A stretch of DNA of 64,000 nt, from contig NZ_JACJUK010000002.1 in NCBI RefSeq assembly GCF_014235875.1, forward strand, positions 62,001 to 126,000. Reading direction: 5' to 3'. Source of the DNA: Croceivirga lutea. GTDB lineage: Bacteria; Bacteroidota; Bacteroidia; Flavobacteriales; Flavobacteriaceae. Positions 18,465 through 25,694 of the stretch are shown piece after piece. The translations under genes were made by a program, and so were the position numbers. The notes under the pieces are model-generated. The model worked only from the letters and a program-made list of their open reading frames with translations, made no database searches and was not told where the DNA came from. Within the stretch, counting starts at the first letter, position 1. The number at the start of each line of letters is the position of its first letter.

Positions 18465-18632
18465 TTGAACCTGAACAATAAAAAATTTGTGACAATTGAA
18501 AATAAAAGTGGATTATCCTCTAACGAAACTATTTTTCACTATTTACAAAATGGGAAACTTAAATTGGAATTTGACTGGAATTGGTTGAATGATGATTTAT
18601 CTGGTGGAAAATCAGCATATATAGAAATTTAA
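18465..18632 (+). pseudogene. 3' fragment of an unidentified gene
   Basis: There are 55 codons from a possible TTG, but no ATG. The translation (KKFVTIENKSGLSSNETIFH, then LEFDWNWLNDDLSGGKSAY) looks like a genuine protein end. It loosely recalls small proteins with an ENSxNGExSxETIFxY pattern found near acetyltransferases. Most likely it is the remnant of a gene whose 5' end was lost; a short TTG-started gene cannot be excluded. Confidence 0.35.
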
Positions 18633-18767
18633 TTAAAACCATTTGTAAGATAGCCTATAATTCATTGCAACTAAATTCTTAAAATAAATATTGCTATTAA
18701 TAATTGACGCGTAGCAAAGTTTAAATTGAAGACAAAAAAGAAAGAAATAATAAATGTTAAAAATGAA

Positions 18768-19121
18768 ATGATGCTAACTGATATTAATCCAAAATTGCCA
18801 ATGCGCAACAAAGAAGTTACAAGAGAGTTTTATTTAAATAAGTTGGGATTTAAACAAATTGGCGATTATGATGGGTATTTAATGGTGCAAAAAGATAAGA
18901 TAGAAATTCACTTTTTTGAATTTAAAGAGCTTGACCCAAAAACTAATTATGGACAAGTTTATATTAGAACAGACAATATTGAAGATTTATACCAAATGCT
19001 GTTGAATACTAAAACAAGTATTCACCCAAATGGACCACTAGAAATAAAACCCTGGGGTCAAAAAGAATTTTCTGTGCTTGACCCTGACACCAATCTATTG
19101 ACATTTGGGCAACGTATTTAA
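18768..19121 (+). CDS. VOC-family protein, bleomycin-resistance/glyoxalase-like
   Basis: The protein has 117 residues from the ATG at 18768. An ATG follows directly at 18771, and a TTG 42 bases upstream would add a Lys-rich leader not expected in the family. The fold signature is clear: ATTPVLP-like LTDINPKLPMRNKEVTREFY, LGFKQIGDYDGYLMVQKDKI, EIHFFEF, QVYIRTDNIEDLY and FSVLDPDTNLLTFGQ. The Glu/His positions of VOC metal sites are partly present (EIHFFE). In bleomycin-binding members this fold sequesters the drug without catalysis; other members are dioxygenases or isomerases. It stands alone in the AT-rich stretch. The drug-binding role is only a family-level guess. Confidence 0.75.
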   Translation: MMLTDINPKLPMRNKEVTREFYLNKLGFKQIGDYDGYLMVQKDKIEIHFFEFKELDPKTNYGQVYIRTDNIEDLYQMLLNTKTSIHPNGPLEIKPWGQKEFSVLDPDTNLLTFGQRI

Positions 19122-19149
19122 ATAAAGTACCAACAACAAAACTAATTCC

Positions 19150-19188
19150 TTATTACAACTAATTTTTTAAACAAAATTCTTGTAATAA
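19150..19188. repeat. Inverted repeat upstream of the Crp-family gene
   Basis: TTATTACAA (19150-19158) and TTGTAATAA (19180-19188) are perfect 9-bp arms separated by 21 bases. They lie just ahead of a -7-like TATCTTTA and 45 bases before the regulator start. It could be an operator for the regulator itself, though the spacing is wide for a simple Crp site. Confidence 0.4.
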
Positions 19189-19232
19189 ATTATCTTTAGT
19201 TACAGCGAATATTTTCCTCATCTAAAAAAAGA

Positions 19233-19814
19233 ATGAAAAACCTATTAATCGAATACATATCAGAGCATATTGAATTAAATGAGGATGAAAAAAATGCAAT
19301 TGAATCGTTAAACATTTTTCATTCAATAAAAAAAGGAGAGGTTCTTTTAAAACAAGGAGAAATATCTCATAAAGGCTATTTTGTTATAAAAGGTTGTATT
19401 CGCTCTTATTATATCATAAATGGGGAAGAAAAATCAACAGCTTTTTATACAGAATTAGAGGGTGTTACCCCACATTGTGTACTAAACAATAAGCCTTCTG
19501 AGTATTATTTAAACTGTATAGAAGATTCAATTATTTTAATTTCAAATCCTGAAATGGAAGCTGAAATATTTCAAAAATTTCCAAAATTTGAATCTTTATG
19601 CAGAATACTGTCCGAAAAACTCCTAACGAAAAATCAAATTGATTTAGATAAATTCAAAATATCTTCACCTGAACAACGATATAAAAATTTACTAGAAAAT
19701 AGACCTGACCTAGTTCAACGTATTCCGCAACATCAACTAGCAAGTTTTTTAGGAATAAAACCACAATCTTTAAGCAGAATAAAAGCTAGAATGCTAGTTA
19801 AGAAAATAAAATAA
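19233..19814 (+). CDS. Crp/Fnr-family transcriptional regulator
   Basis: The protein has 193 residues. Residues about 10-115 form a cyclic-nucleotide-binding beta-roll (IKKGEVLLKQGEISHKGYFV, IKGCIRSYYIINGEEKSTAF). The C-terminus carries a short winged helix whose recognition part is PQHQLASFLGIKPQSLSRIK. There are no cysteines arranged for an Fe-S cluster, so it is not a classical FNR. The ligand residues of true cAMP receptors are not evident either. This is the small Crp subclass common in Bacteroidetes, often regulating a neighbouring gene. The next gene (19895) lies 80 bases downstream on the same strand. It is unlikely to be the regulator of the FNR-like sites in the 42-61 kb region. Confidence 0.82.
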   Translation: MKNLLIEYISEHIELNEDEKNAIESLNIFHSIKKGEVLLKQGEISHKGYFVIKGCIRSYYIINGEEKSTAFYTELEGVTPHCVLNNKPSEYYLNCIEDSIILISNPEMEAEIFQKFPKFESLCRILSEKLLTKNQIDLDKFKISSPEQRYKNLLENRPDLVQRIPQHQLASFLGIKPQSLSRIKARMLVKKIK

Positions 19815-19894
19815 CCGGTTTTGTTAACTTAAGTGAACGTTATACACGTTTCTTCCCATGTAAATTTGTATCCAACAAGTTTAATTTTTAGAAA

Positions 19895-20308
19895 ATGAAA
19901 AACACTAAATATCTATTATCTATACTTTGGGTGTTTTTAACAGTTAACTACATCTTTTGTGATGTTTTTTCTCTATACAATTCAAATTTTTTGAATGCAT
20001 TATTATCTGGTGAAGTTGATGATATTGAATTTACAGAATCATTCTTATTGTACTTCTCCTTTATTATGGAAATACCAATGTTAATGATTATTCTTTCGGT
20101 ACTTATGGTAGATAAAATTAATAGCATTACCAACATAAGCATAGGGTTTTTAATGCTAATTATACAAATAGGTAGTTTATCAATAGGAACAAATAGTTTG
20201 CACTATATATTTTTTAGCGTTATTGAAATAGGTACATTATTTTTTATTGTTCACACAGCTTGGAACTGGTATAAACACACAGTAACAACAAAGAAAAACT
20301 ACATATAA
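19895..20308 (+). CDS. Small four-helix membrane protein (DUF6326-like)
   Basis: The protein has 137 residues with four predicted membrane helices (about 8-28, 47-70, 76-98, 104-124). The pattern LSILWVFLTVNYIFCDVFSL, then LNALLSGEV and ImEIPMLMIILSVLM-like residues, resembles the DUF6326 family. No function is known for that family. It follows the Crp-type regulator gene by 80 bases on the same strand and may be its target. Codon use is very AT-rich, like its neighbours in this stretch. Confidence 0.65.
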   Translation: MKNTKYLLSILWVFLTVNYIFCDVFSLYNSNFLNALLSGEVDDIEFTESFLLYFSFIMEIPMLMIILSVLMVDKINSITNISIGFLMLIIQIGSLSIGTNSLHYIFFSVIEIGTLFFIVHTAWNWYKHTVTTKKNYI

Positions 20309-20332
20309 TACTACCAGAAAGAAAATAATTTT

Positions 20333-20535
20333 ATGGTAAAATATATTATTGTGCTTACTAATTAGCATAACATTCAGTTGTAAAAATATACTCCAACCAG
20401 CGACTGAAATAACAAACACTGAATTTCATAGATTCTTCGAACAACAAGGAGAAGGACAAATTATTGCAATCAATGACTATAGCATTGAAAACCAAGGATA
20501 GAGCATTAGAAAAAGTAAATAGTTTAACAAAATAA
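20333..20535 (+). pseudogene. Decayed small lipoprotein gene
   Basis: The ATG at 20333 runs into a stop after ten codons. The next frame reads LLCLLISITFSCKN, a lipoprotein signal peptide with lipobox, and continues for about 40 residues to a stop (TNTEFHRFFEQQGEGQIIAI). A third frame then continues with MTIALKTKDRALEKVNSLTK. Two frameshifts would join these into one small lipoprotein of about 65 residues. I read this as a broken gene, not three genes. The protein family is unknown. Confidence 0.45.
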
Positions 20536-20559
20536 CTATTACCAAAAAGGTATAAAAGC

Positions 20560-20593
20560 AATAGCGGTTTGAGTGTTAATTTAAACCGCTATT
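20560..20593. repeat. Perfect hairpin without T-run
   Basis: AATAGCGGTTT and AAACCGCTATT are perfect 11-bp arms around a 12-base loop. There is no run of T's after either arm, so it is at best a weak terminator. It lies between the decayed lipoprotein gene and the DUF6090 gene. A related AACCGC stem occurs at 21903 in the terminator of that gene. Confidence 0.6.
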
Positions 20594-20694
20594 ACTTTAA
20601 TTTAGGTATCTTGTTTTCTAAACAATAAGTGTAGGCAATTCGCCAATAAGCTTATACCAGACCATAGTTCATCTTTAAAACCAACCAACAATCA

Positions 20695-21837
20695 ATGATA
20701 AAATTCTTTAGAAAGATTAGAAGCAAACTACTTTCAGAAGGCAAGACAGGAACGTACTTTAAATATGCTTTAGGAGAAATTATTCTAGTAGTTATTGGAA
20801 TTTTGATTGCACTTCAAATAAATAATTGGAATGAAAAAAGAAAGACCAATACTATTTTGGAAAATTATTACCATCAAATTATAACAGACTTGGCTAAAGA
20901 TTACAATAGCATGCATTACGTTTTAATTAATTTAGAATCAAATTACTTAGCTACATATAATGAGTTCATAGAAAAACTCCCAACTCAAAACAGTCCAGAA
21001 GAGATTATTTTAAGTTCCGAAATACTTGAGTACACCACAACCGCATACACAAACTTTAACACTAATACTGTAGAAACCTTGCAAGCCACTGGTGATATAA
21101 AATTGATACCTACAGCTATTAGAAACAAACTTATTGAACTAAAGAATGACCAAGACAGAGCTTATAAGGCTAGTTATGATAATTATGATAATTTCTTAAA
21201 GGAAATAAGTAGAGCAACTGCCTTAGGGTACAATCCTAATATAATACCATTAACTGGTACAAGTAAAGTTCCAAAGCAACTTTATGAAGATTTAAAAATA
21301 GAAGATAATTATTCAGAAATAGCCCTAATTATAGTGTCATCATACTTTGCTAAAAATCTAGGGGAACTAGATACTTTTAGAAATTTAAAATCTTTACAAG
21401 AAGACGCAAATAGTCTCTTTTTGCTGATTAATAAAGAATTGGGTAACCCATATAAAGATATTGAAACAGTTACAGGAGACTATAAAACTTTAGACAAACT
21501 GGTCAACACAGGAAAAACTGTTGACGAAATTATTGCCGTGATTAAAGAACAAGATAGCGAAAACCCAGACTACAATATTTCAGAAAGCTATTTAAATTCT
21601 TTAGGGTATTATTACTTAAACACACTAAAACAGCCGAAAGATGCTTTAAAAATATTTGAACTTAATATAGAATTATACCCTAAATCTTGGAACACTTACG
21701 ATAGTTACGGCGAATGCCTAGTGCGGATGGGTGATATAGAAAATGGTATTAAAAATTATAAAAAATCACTTGAGTTAAATCCAGAAAATCAGAATGCTTT
21801 GAAAGTACTTCAAGAATTAATTGAAGATAAACAATAG
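20695..21837 (+). CDS. DUF6090-family membrane protein with C-terminal tetratricopeptide repeats
   Basis: The protein has 380 residues. The N-terminus is typical for DUF6090: a basic stretch MIKFFRKIRSKLLSEGKTG, then YFKYALGEIILVVIGILIAL as one membrane helix and QINNWNE. A long helical region follows, predicted outside the cytoplasmic membrane. The last 100 or so residues contain at least two TPR-like units (YYYLNTLKQPKDALKIFELN, SYGECLVRMGDIENGIKNYK). TPRs bind partner proteins; the family has no established role. Its own terminator is at 21891. It is monocistronic and flanked by remnants. Confidence 0.75.
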   Translation: MIKFFRKIRSKLLSEGKTGTYFKYALGEIILVVIGILIALQINNWNEKRKTNTILENYYHQIITDLAKDYNSMHYVLINLESNYLATYNEFIEKLPTQNSPEEIILSSEILEYTTTAYTNFNTNTVETLQATGDIKLIPTAIRNKLIELKNDQDRAYKASYDNYDNFLKEISRATALGYNPNIIPLTGTSKVPKQLYEDLKIEDNYSEIALIIVSSYFAKNLGELDTFRNLKSLQEDANSLFLLINKELGNPYKDIETVTGDYKTLDKLVNTGKTVDEIIAVIKEQDSENPDYNISESYLNSLGYYYLNTLKQPKDALKIFELNIELYPKSWNTYDSYGECLVRMGDIENGIKNYKKSLELNPENQNALKVLQELIEDKQ

Positions 21838-21890
21838 GTTGATTTTGAAGGAACCGCCTATTTATTTCAGATGGCTTTACAATAACTTTG

Positions 21891-21915
21891 GTGGTTTGGC
21901 TTAACCGCTTTTTTT
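21891..21915 (+). terminator. Terminator after the DUF6090 gene
   Basis: GTGGTT (21891-21896) pairs with AACCGC (21903-21908), with one G-T pair, over a six-base loop, and seven T's follow. Confidence 0.7.
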
Positions 21916-21943
21916 ACTATATATAATGTTTAACTAAATACAG

Positions 21944-22624
21944 ATGACTATCCTGAATAAAATTTTTGGAAAAGGAAAGAATTTTAATTCTAACACCAAA
22001 AGTCTACATGGAAAAAGAGAAACACTTTCTCCTAACAGTATGGCTCACGGCTTTCCTATTCAGAAGAGGCATAGCGAAAAAATTATAAATAAAATTGTTG
22101 AAATAGAAGCAAAGGAATTTGTTGGTTCGTTTAGTGAATGTCACTTTATCAATTGCGAAATAAAAATTCGCTGCGCTGCTAAGTATACTTTTGTAATGAC
22201 TAACAATTGTACGTTCGAAAATTGTTTGATATGGGCGCATAAAAAACAAATTGGTGGTAATTGGAATCCTATTTTTAAAGACTGTATATTCAAAGGAAGA
22301 TTTGAGTTAAGGTTTGAAAACAAATTGATTAACTGTAACTTCTCGCAAGCCAAACTTAGCTATGTAGGGTTACTTAAAAATGAACCACTCCAAGATATTA
22401 AAGGGATAGCATACCCCACAATCGCCATACTAAAGATTAGTGAAAATTTTCAGGCTTGGGAGCAGATTAAAAAACCAGATGATTTTGAAGACTTGGTATG
22501 GACAAGCAAAAAAGACAGTGGTAGTATTATTATGAATTTAGAAGAACACACAAATAATCCTAAAGAATTATGGAATAACCTAAAAGAATTGCCTTATGTT
22601 CAAACCTCCACTACACACACTTAA
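21944..22624 (+). CDS. Hypothetical protein with pentapeptide-like Cys/Asn-rich core
   Basis: The protein has 226 residues, is cytoplasmic and lacks a signal peptide. The middle (residues about 48-135) shows spaced Phe/Cys/Asn units: GSFSECHFINCEI, CTFENCLIWA, IFKDCIFKGRFEL, KLINCNFSQAKLSYVGLL. This recalls a right-handed beta-helix of the pentapeptide-repeat kind, though the repeat is irregular. The final 60 residues are acidic and unlike the core. Such helices often mimic DNA or serve as scaffolds, but nothing here supports a specific role. It stands alone in the AT-rich stretch, and I do not recognise a named family. Confidence 0.6.
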   Translation: MTILNKIFGKGKNFNSNTKSLHGKRETLSPNSMAHGFPIQKRHSEKIINKIVEIEAKEFVGSFSECHFINCEIKIRCAAKYTFVMTNNCTFENCLIWAHKKQIGGNWNPIFKDCIFKGRFELRFENKLINCNFSQAKLSYVGLLKNEPLQDIKGIAYPTIAILKISENFQAWEQIKKPDDFEDLVWTSKKDSGSIIMNLEEHTNNPKELWNNLKELPYVQTSTTHT

Positions 22625-22725
22625 TCAGTTATATTTTACTCTTGATTTTATTACTATAATGCTTTGATTGACTACTAATTAATACTACTTCTAATATATT
22701 TTTTTAAAGATTTAGAAGATAAAAT

Positions 22726-23496
22726 CTAGTCTACCTTCAGCACAGTTAAATCATTAATTATACTTTCAGAAATTGTTGGTTCTTTACCTCTAAAACTTGC
22801 GTAAGCCATTGAACCTACATGATTGTTACCCACCTTAAAAGAATTTACACAAAGTTTTTTAATCTGTTCAGAGATAAATATATTGTCTGTTCTATGGTTG
22901 CCGTTTTTCACGGGTATAGTTACCATACTATCATCTATACCCTTACCCGTTGCTTTTACAATAGCTTCCTTACGTGTCCAAAATTTAAAAAAAGTAGAAA
23001 GCGGTGTGCTGCTTTCTTGTATTTCGTTTAAATCTTCACCTTTAAAAACTCGGTTTAAAACCGATTGATAATCATACGATTCATCAATAAATTCAACATC
23101 AATACCCACTTCGCTTTTACTAATTGCAATTAAACCGTAAGTAGTGGTATGTGTAACATTAAACTTAAAATCAGTGGCCGCTACATAAGGTTTGTGATTG
23201 GCTGTTTTTTGAATAACTATATCCTTGATTGGTCTATTTGTTATTTGAGATAGCAGTAGTTTTAATATTGCCCTACAAATAATAAAGCGTTTACTATCCT
23301 CAACACGGATATAACGCTTTGCTCTTGCTTGTTCTTCTGTTGATAATAACGACGTTAAATAGGCTGTATCATTTACCAAATCTGTAAGCGGCAACATAAA
23401 AATATGCACGCACGGCTTTTCGCCTTGCAACGGTATAAGTGACTTTTGAAAAGGTTTCCAATTAGGCGTAATCTCATTAATCAGTAATTGCATCAT
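22726..23496 (-). CDS. 4'-phosphopantetheinyl transferase, Sfp type
   Basis: The protein has 256 residues. It moves phosphopantetheine from CoA onto a serine of carrier proteins. Both family signatures are present: VGIDVEFID (the Mg-binding Asp and Glu) and FFKFWTRKEAIVKATGKGID with the conserved W-x-x-KE-x-x-x-K. The N-terminal half contains the CoA-binding RAKRYIRVEDSKRFIICRAI. The length and two-half architecture are of the Sfp/Gsp type, used for secondary-metabolite or polyketide carriers, not the short AcpS type. No carrier protein or synthase gene is visible in the window. Its ATG overlaps the upstream acyltransferase-like fragment by 20 bases, so the two were probably co-translated. 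Confidence 0.9.
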   Translation of the reverse strand: MMQLLINEITPNWKPFQKSLIPLQGEKPCVHIFMLPLTDLVNDTAYLTSLLSTEEQARAKRYIRVEDSKRFIICRAILKLLLSQITNRPIKDIVIQKTANHKPYVAATDFKFNVTHTTTYGLIAISKSEVGIDVEFIDESYDYQSVLNRVFKGEDLNEIQESSTPLSTFFKFWTRKEAIVKATGKGIDDSMVTIPVKNGNHRTDNIFISEQIKKLCVNSFKVGNNHVGSMAYASFRGKEPTISESIINDLTVLKVD

Positions 23497-24016
23497 AATT
23501 ATCTAATTGGTATTGCAGCTTGCGCCCAAAATCTTCAACATTTGGCCGTAAGAACATGGTGTTTTGGTTACCCCTAACCTCATGAACACGAATATTTTTA
23601 ACGCCTACTTTTTTCCATCCTAAAAATTTAGGTTCATGCACATATTGTACGGTATCACCCGCTTTAAATACATCTACAATTATATCTTGTGGCGTAATTT
23701 TATAGTCGAGTTCCGCGCTGTGGTATGCAAAAATTGCTTTACTAGAAAATTCTGGAACAGCTAACCAACCATGATATTCAGCTTCATTAGCTCCAGCATG
23801 AATTATATGTTTTTTAGTTCTATGTTGAGCTAGAAAAAGTAACCCAACAATCTTATTACCTAGTAAAGAAAAACTAACTATAGGTTTAAATTCTTCACTA
23901 TAATTAGCATACCAGGTTAAAATAAAAGACTTAGATTGTAGTGTAGAAAAAGAATTACTTTGCAGGTAGAGATTAGTCCACTGTTTCTGAAAATCTGGTT
24001 TATAAACGTATGCCAA
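23477..24016 (-). CDS. N-terminal part of a GNAT/BioF2-like acyltransferase, probably truncated
   Basis: The reading frame gives 179 residues from a TTG at 24016. The frame stays open upstream for 18 more codons (with LETKLLNENVALAYVYKPDF) but contains no ATG. The sequence resembles the first half of CelD/BioF2-type GNAT proteins: FQKQWTNLYLQSNSFSTLQ, FILTWYANYSEEFKPIVSFS, HIIHAGANEAEYHGWLAVPE. Full-length relatives have about 350-400 residues with a second GNAT lobe, which is missing. The last 30 residues (MFLRPNVEDFGRKLQYQLDN) do not fit the fold and may come from a deletion junction. It overlaps the phosphopantetheinyl transferase start. Whether it is functional is doubtful. Confidence 0.5.
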   Translation of the reverse strand: MAYVYKPDFQKQWTNLYLQSNSFSTLQSKSFILTWYANYSEEFKPIVSFSLLGNKIVGLLFLAQHRTKKHIIHAGANEAEYHGWLAVPEFSSKAIFAYHSAELDYKITPQDIIVDVFKAGDTVQYVHEPKFLGWKKVGVKNIRVHEVRGNQNTMFLRPNVEDFGRKLQYQLDNYDAITD

Positions 24017-24500
24017 AGCTACATTTTCATTAAGTAATTTTGTTTCTAGGTTTAGGTTAAGTTATGTCATTAAGAGTTAGGTAAACAAGTCTCTTTTTAG
24101 AAAATTTAGCACAACTAATACTTTAAAACTTGCTTTGTATTTAAAAGTATAGGGTTGCCATTTTCTGCCTATAAATTTCATCTCATTTTAAAACGATTCT
24201 TTTTTAAATAAATTTAAAATCGTTTCATTTTATTTCAGTGAGCGCTATAACAATGATAATTTGCTTTGCAAATATTTTTCATTTTCCAATGCCTCGAAAC
24301 TTTACTCGATAAGTTGTAGGAATTTATCTATTACTCTTTCCCCTCTTCTACAGATTTTCCTCGCCAAAAAGTAGCAAGTAAAAAGCCTTTTATTTTAGTT
24401 TGAAAACTTATCCGCTAACACTTTAACCAAATACTTTTAAGTACCTTAGATTCTTAACTATTTGTTGGATTTCAATAAAACGAAATCTTAATCTTTCTCA
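24017..24500. other. Gene-free spacer before the LacI gene
   Basis: These 484 AT-rich bases separate a minus-strand gene from the LacI gene and have no plausible gene. One perfect 8-bp inverted repeat, AAACGATT/AATCGTTT, frames a 20-base AT-rich gap around 24191-24226. Just before the LacI start is GATTTC-N8-GAAATC (24468-24487), which could be an operator. Nothing else is recognised. Confidence 0.4.
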
Positions 24501-25532
24501 ATGGAAATAAAAAAAGAAGTTACCATCTACGATCTTGCAAAAGAGCTAAATTATTCGCCTTCTACAATTTCTCGAGCTTTAAACAACCATAAAAGTATAA
24601 GTAAAAAGACCATAAAATTGGTCAAACAAACTGCTGAAAGAGTTGGTTACAGACCTAACAATTTAGCAGCTGGTCTGCGTAATAATAAAAGTAAAACCAT
24701 AGGAATTCTTATTCCACACATTAATAGACCTTTTGTTTCCACTCTCATTAGCGGTATTGAAGAAGCCGCCAGAAAAGCCGGATATAATGTTTTAATATCA
24801 CAATCCTACGATGATTATAAAAACGAGGTTAATAATGCGCATACATTGTACGATAGCAGAATAAGTGGCTTAATTGTTTCACTTGCAATGGAAACAACAG
24901 ATTTTGCTCATTTTCAACAATTTGTTGATCAGGGTATTCCAATTGTTTTTGTTGATAGGGTTCCTAAAGTATTTAACTCGTATAAAGTTGTTATAGATAA
25001 CTACAGTGCAGGTTATAAAGCTACAAAACACCTTATTGAAGGAGGCTGTAAAAGAATTGCTCATTTTGCCGGATCACAACACAGAAATGTGTATGAGGAA
25101 CGTAAAAAAGGATATATAGATGCTTTAAAAGAATATAATCTACCAATAGAAAAAGAACTTATTATACCTTTTAAAACGTTAAGTTTTGAAGAAGGCAAAA
25201 AGGTTACAAAAAAGCTTTTAGAAATGAAAAATCCACCTGATGGAATTTTTTCTGCGAACGACACCGCTGCCGTAAGTGCTATTATATGTGCCAAAAAAAT
25301 GGGCGTTTCTATTCCTGAAGAATTAGCCATAATTGGTTTTAACGATGACCCTATTTCTAGTATTGTCGAACCCGCACTATCCACCATGTCTCATCCAGCG
25401 CTAAAAATGGGTAAAATTTCTGCTAAACGTATTTTAGATCATAGTTTAAAAGATTTAGACAAACTATTATCTGAAGTATCTGTATTGAACACCGAAGTTA
25501 TTGCTAGGGCTTCAACCAAACCTATTTCTTAA
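24501..25532 (+). CDS. LacI-family transcriptional regulator of the glucuronoxylan genes
   Basis: The protein has 343 residues. The N-terminal helix-turn-helix and hinge are classic: VTIYDLAKELNYSPSTISRA, LNNHKSISKKTIKLVKQTAE, VGYRPNNLAAGLRNNKSKT. The rest is a periplasmic-binding-protein-like sensor (IGILIPHINRPFVSTLISGI, GLIVSLAMETTD, PIVFVDRVPK, DGIFSANDTAAVSAIICAKK, IIGFNDDPISSIVEPALSTM). LacI regulators bind palindromes with a central CG, and such a site lies at 25575-25590 between this gene and the GH67 gene. It is therefore the probable regulator of the four-gene alpha-glucuronidase/uronate operon. A uronate or its breakdown product is the likely inducer, by inference. Confidence 0.9.
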   Translation: MEIKKEVTIYDLAKELNYSPSTISRALNNHKSISKKTIKLVKQTAERVGYRPNNLAAGLRNNKSKTIGILIPHINRPFVSTLISGIEEAARKAGYNVLISQSYDDYKNEVNNAHTLYDSRISGLIVSLAMETTDFAHFQQFVDQGIPIVFVDRVPKVFNSYKVVIDNYSAGYKATKHLIEGGCKRIAHFAGSQHRNVYEERKKGYIDALKEYNLPIEKELIIPFKTLSFEEGKKVTKKLLEMKNPPDGIFSANDTAAVSAIICAKKMGVSIPEELAIIGFNDDPISSIVEPALSTMSHPALKMGKISAKRILDHSLKDLDKLLSEVSVLNTEVIARASTKPIS

Positions 25533-25574
25533 TTTATGCTATTATTAGCTAAGCAAAAGGATATTTAAATTTTT

Positions 25575-25590
25575 ACGCAATCGGTTGCAT
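25575..25590. promoter_or_regulatory. LacI-type operator upstream of the GH67 operon
   Basis: ACGCAATCGGTTGCAT matches its own reverse complement at 12 of 16 positions and has the central CG and GCAA/TTGC arms of LacI-family operators. It lies 104 bases before the alpha-glucuronidase start and 42 bases after the LacI gene. Confidence 0.65.
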
Positions 25591-25694
25591 TAATAAATGT
25601 TTTAATTGTATATTCCGCTTAAATTAACATCACTAATTCAATATTCTTGAGTTTTTAACGTCATTTTTTACCAACTCTTTAAACCCTAACAAAA

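Noticed and set aside
19233-19814. Crp-family protein as the regulator of the FNR-like sites
   Set aside because: It lacks cluster cysteines, lies in the accessory stretch and has a different inverted repeat upstream.
16113-24500. Chromosomal integron cassette array
   Set aside because: Same-strand single genes suggested it, but the spacers are not similar to each other and no attC-like paired RYYYAAC/GTTRRRY boxes or integrase gene were found.
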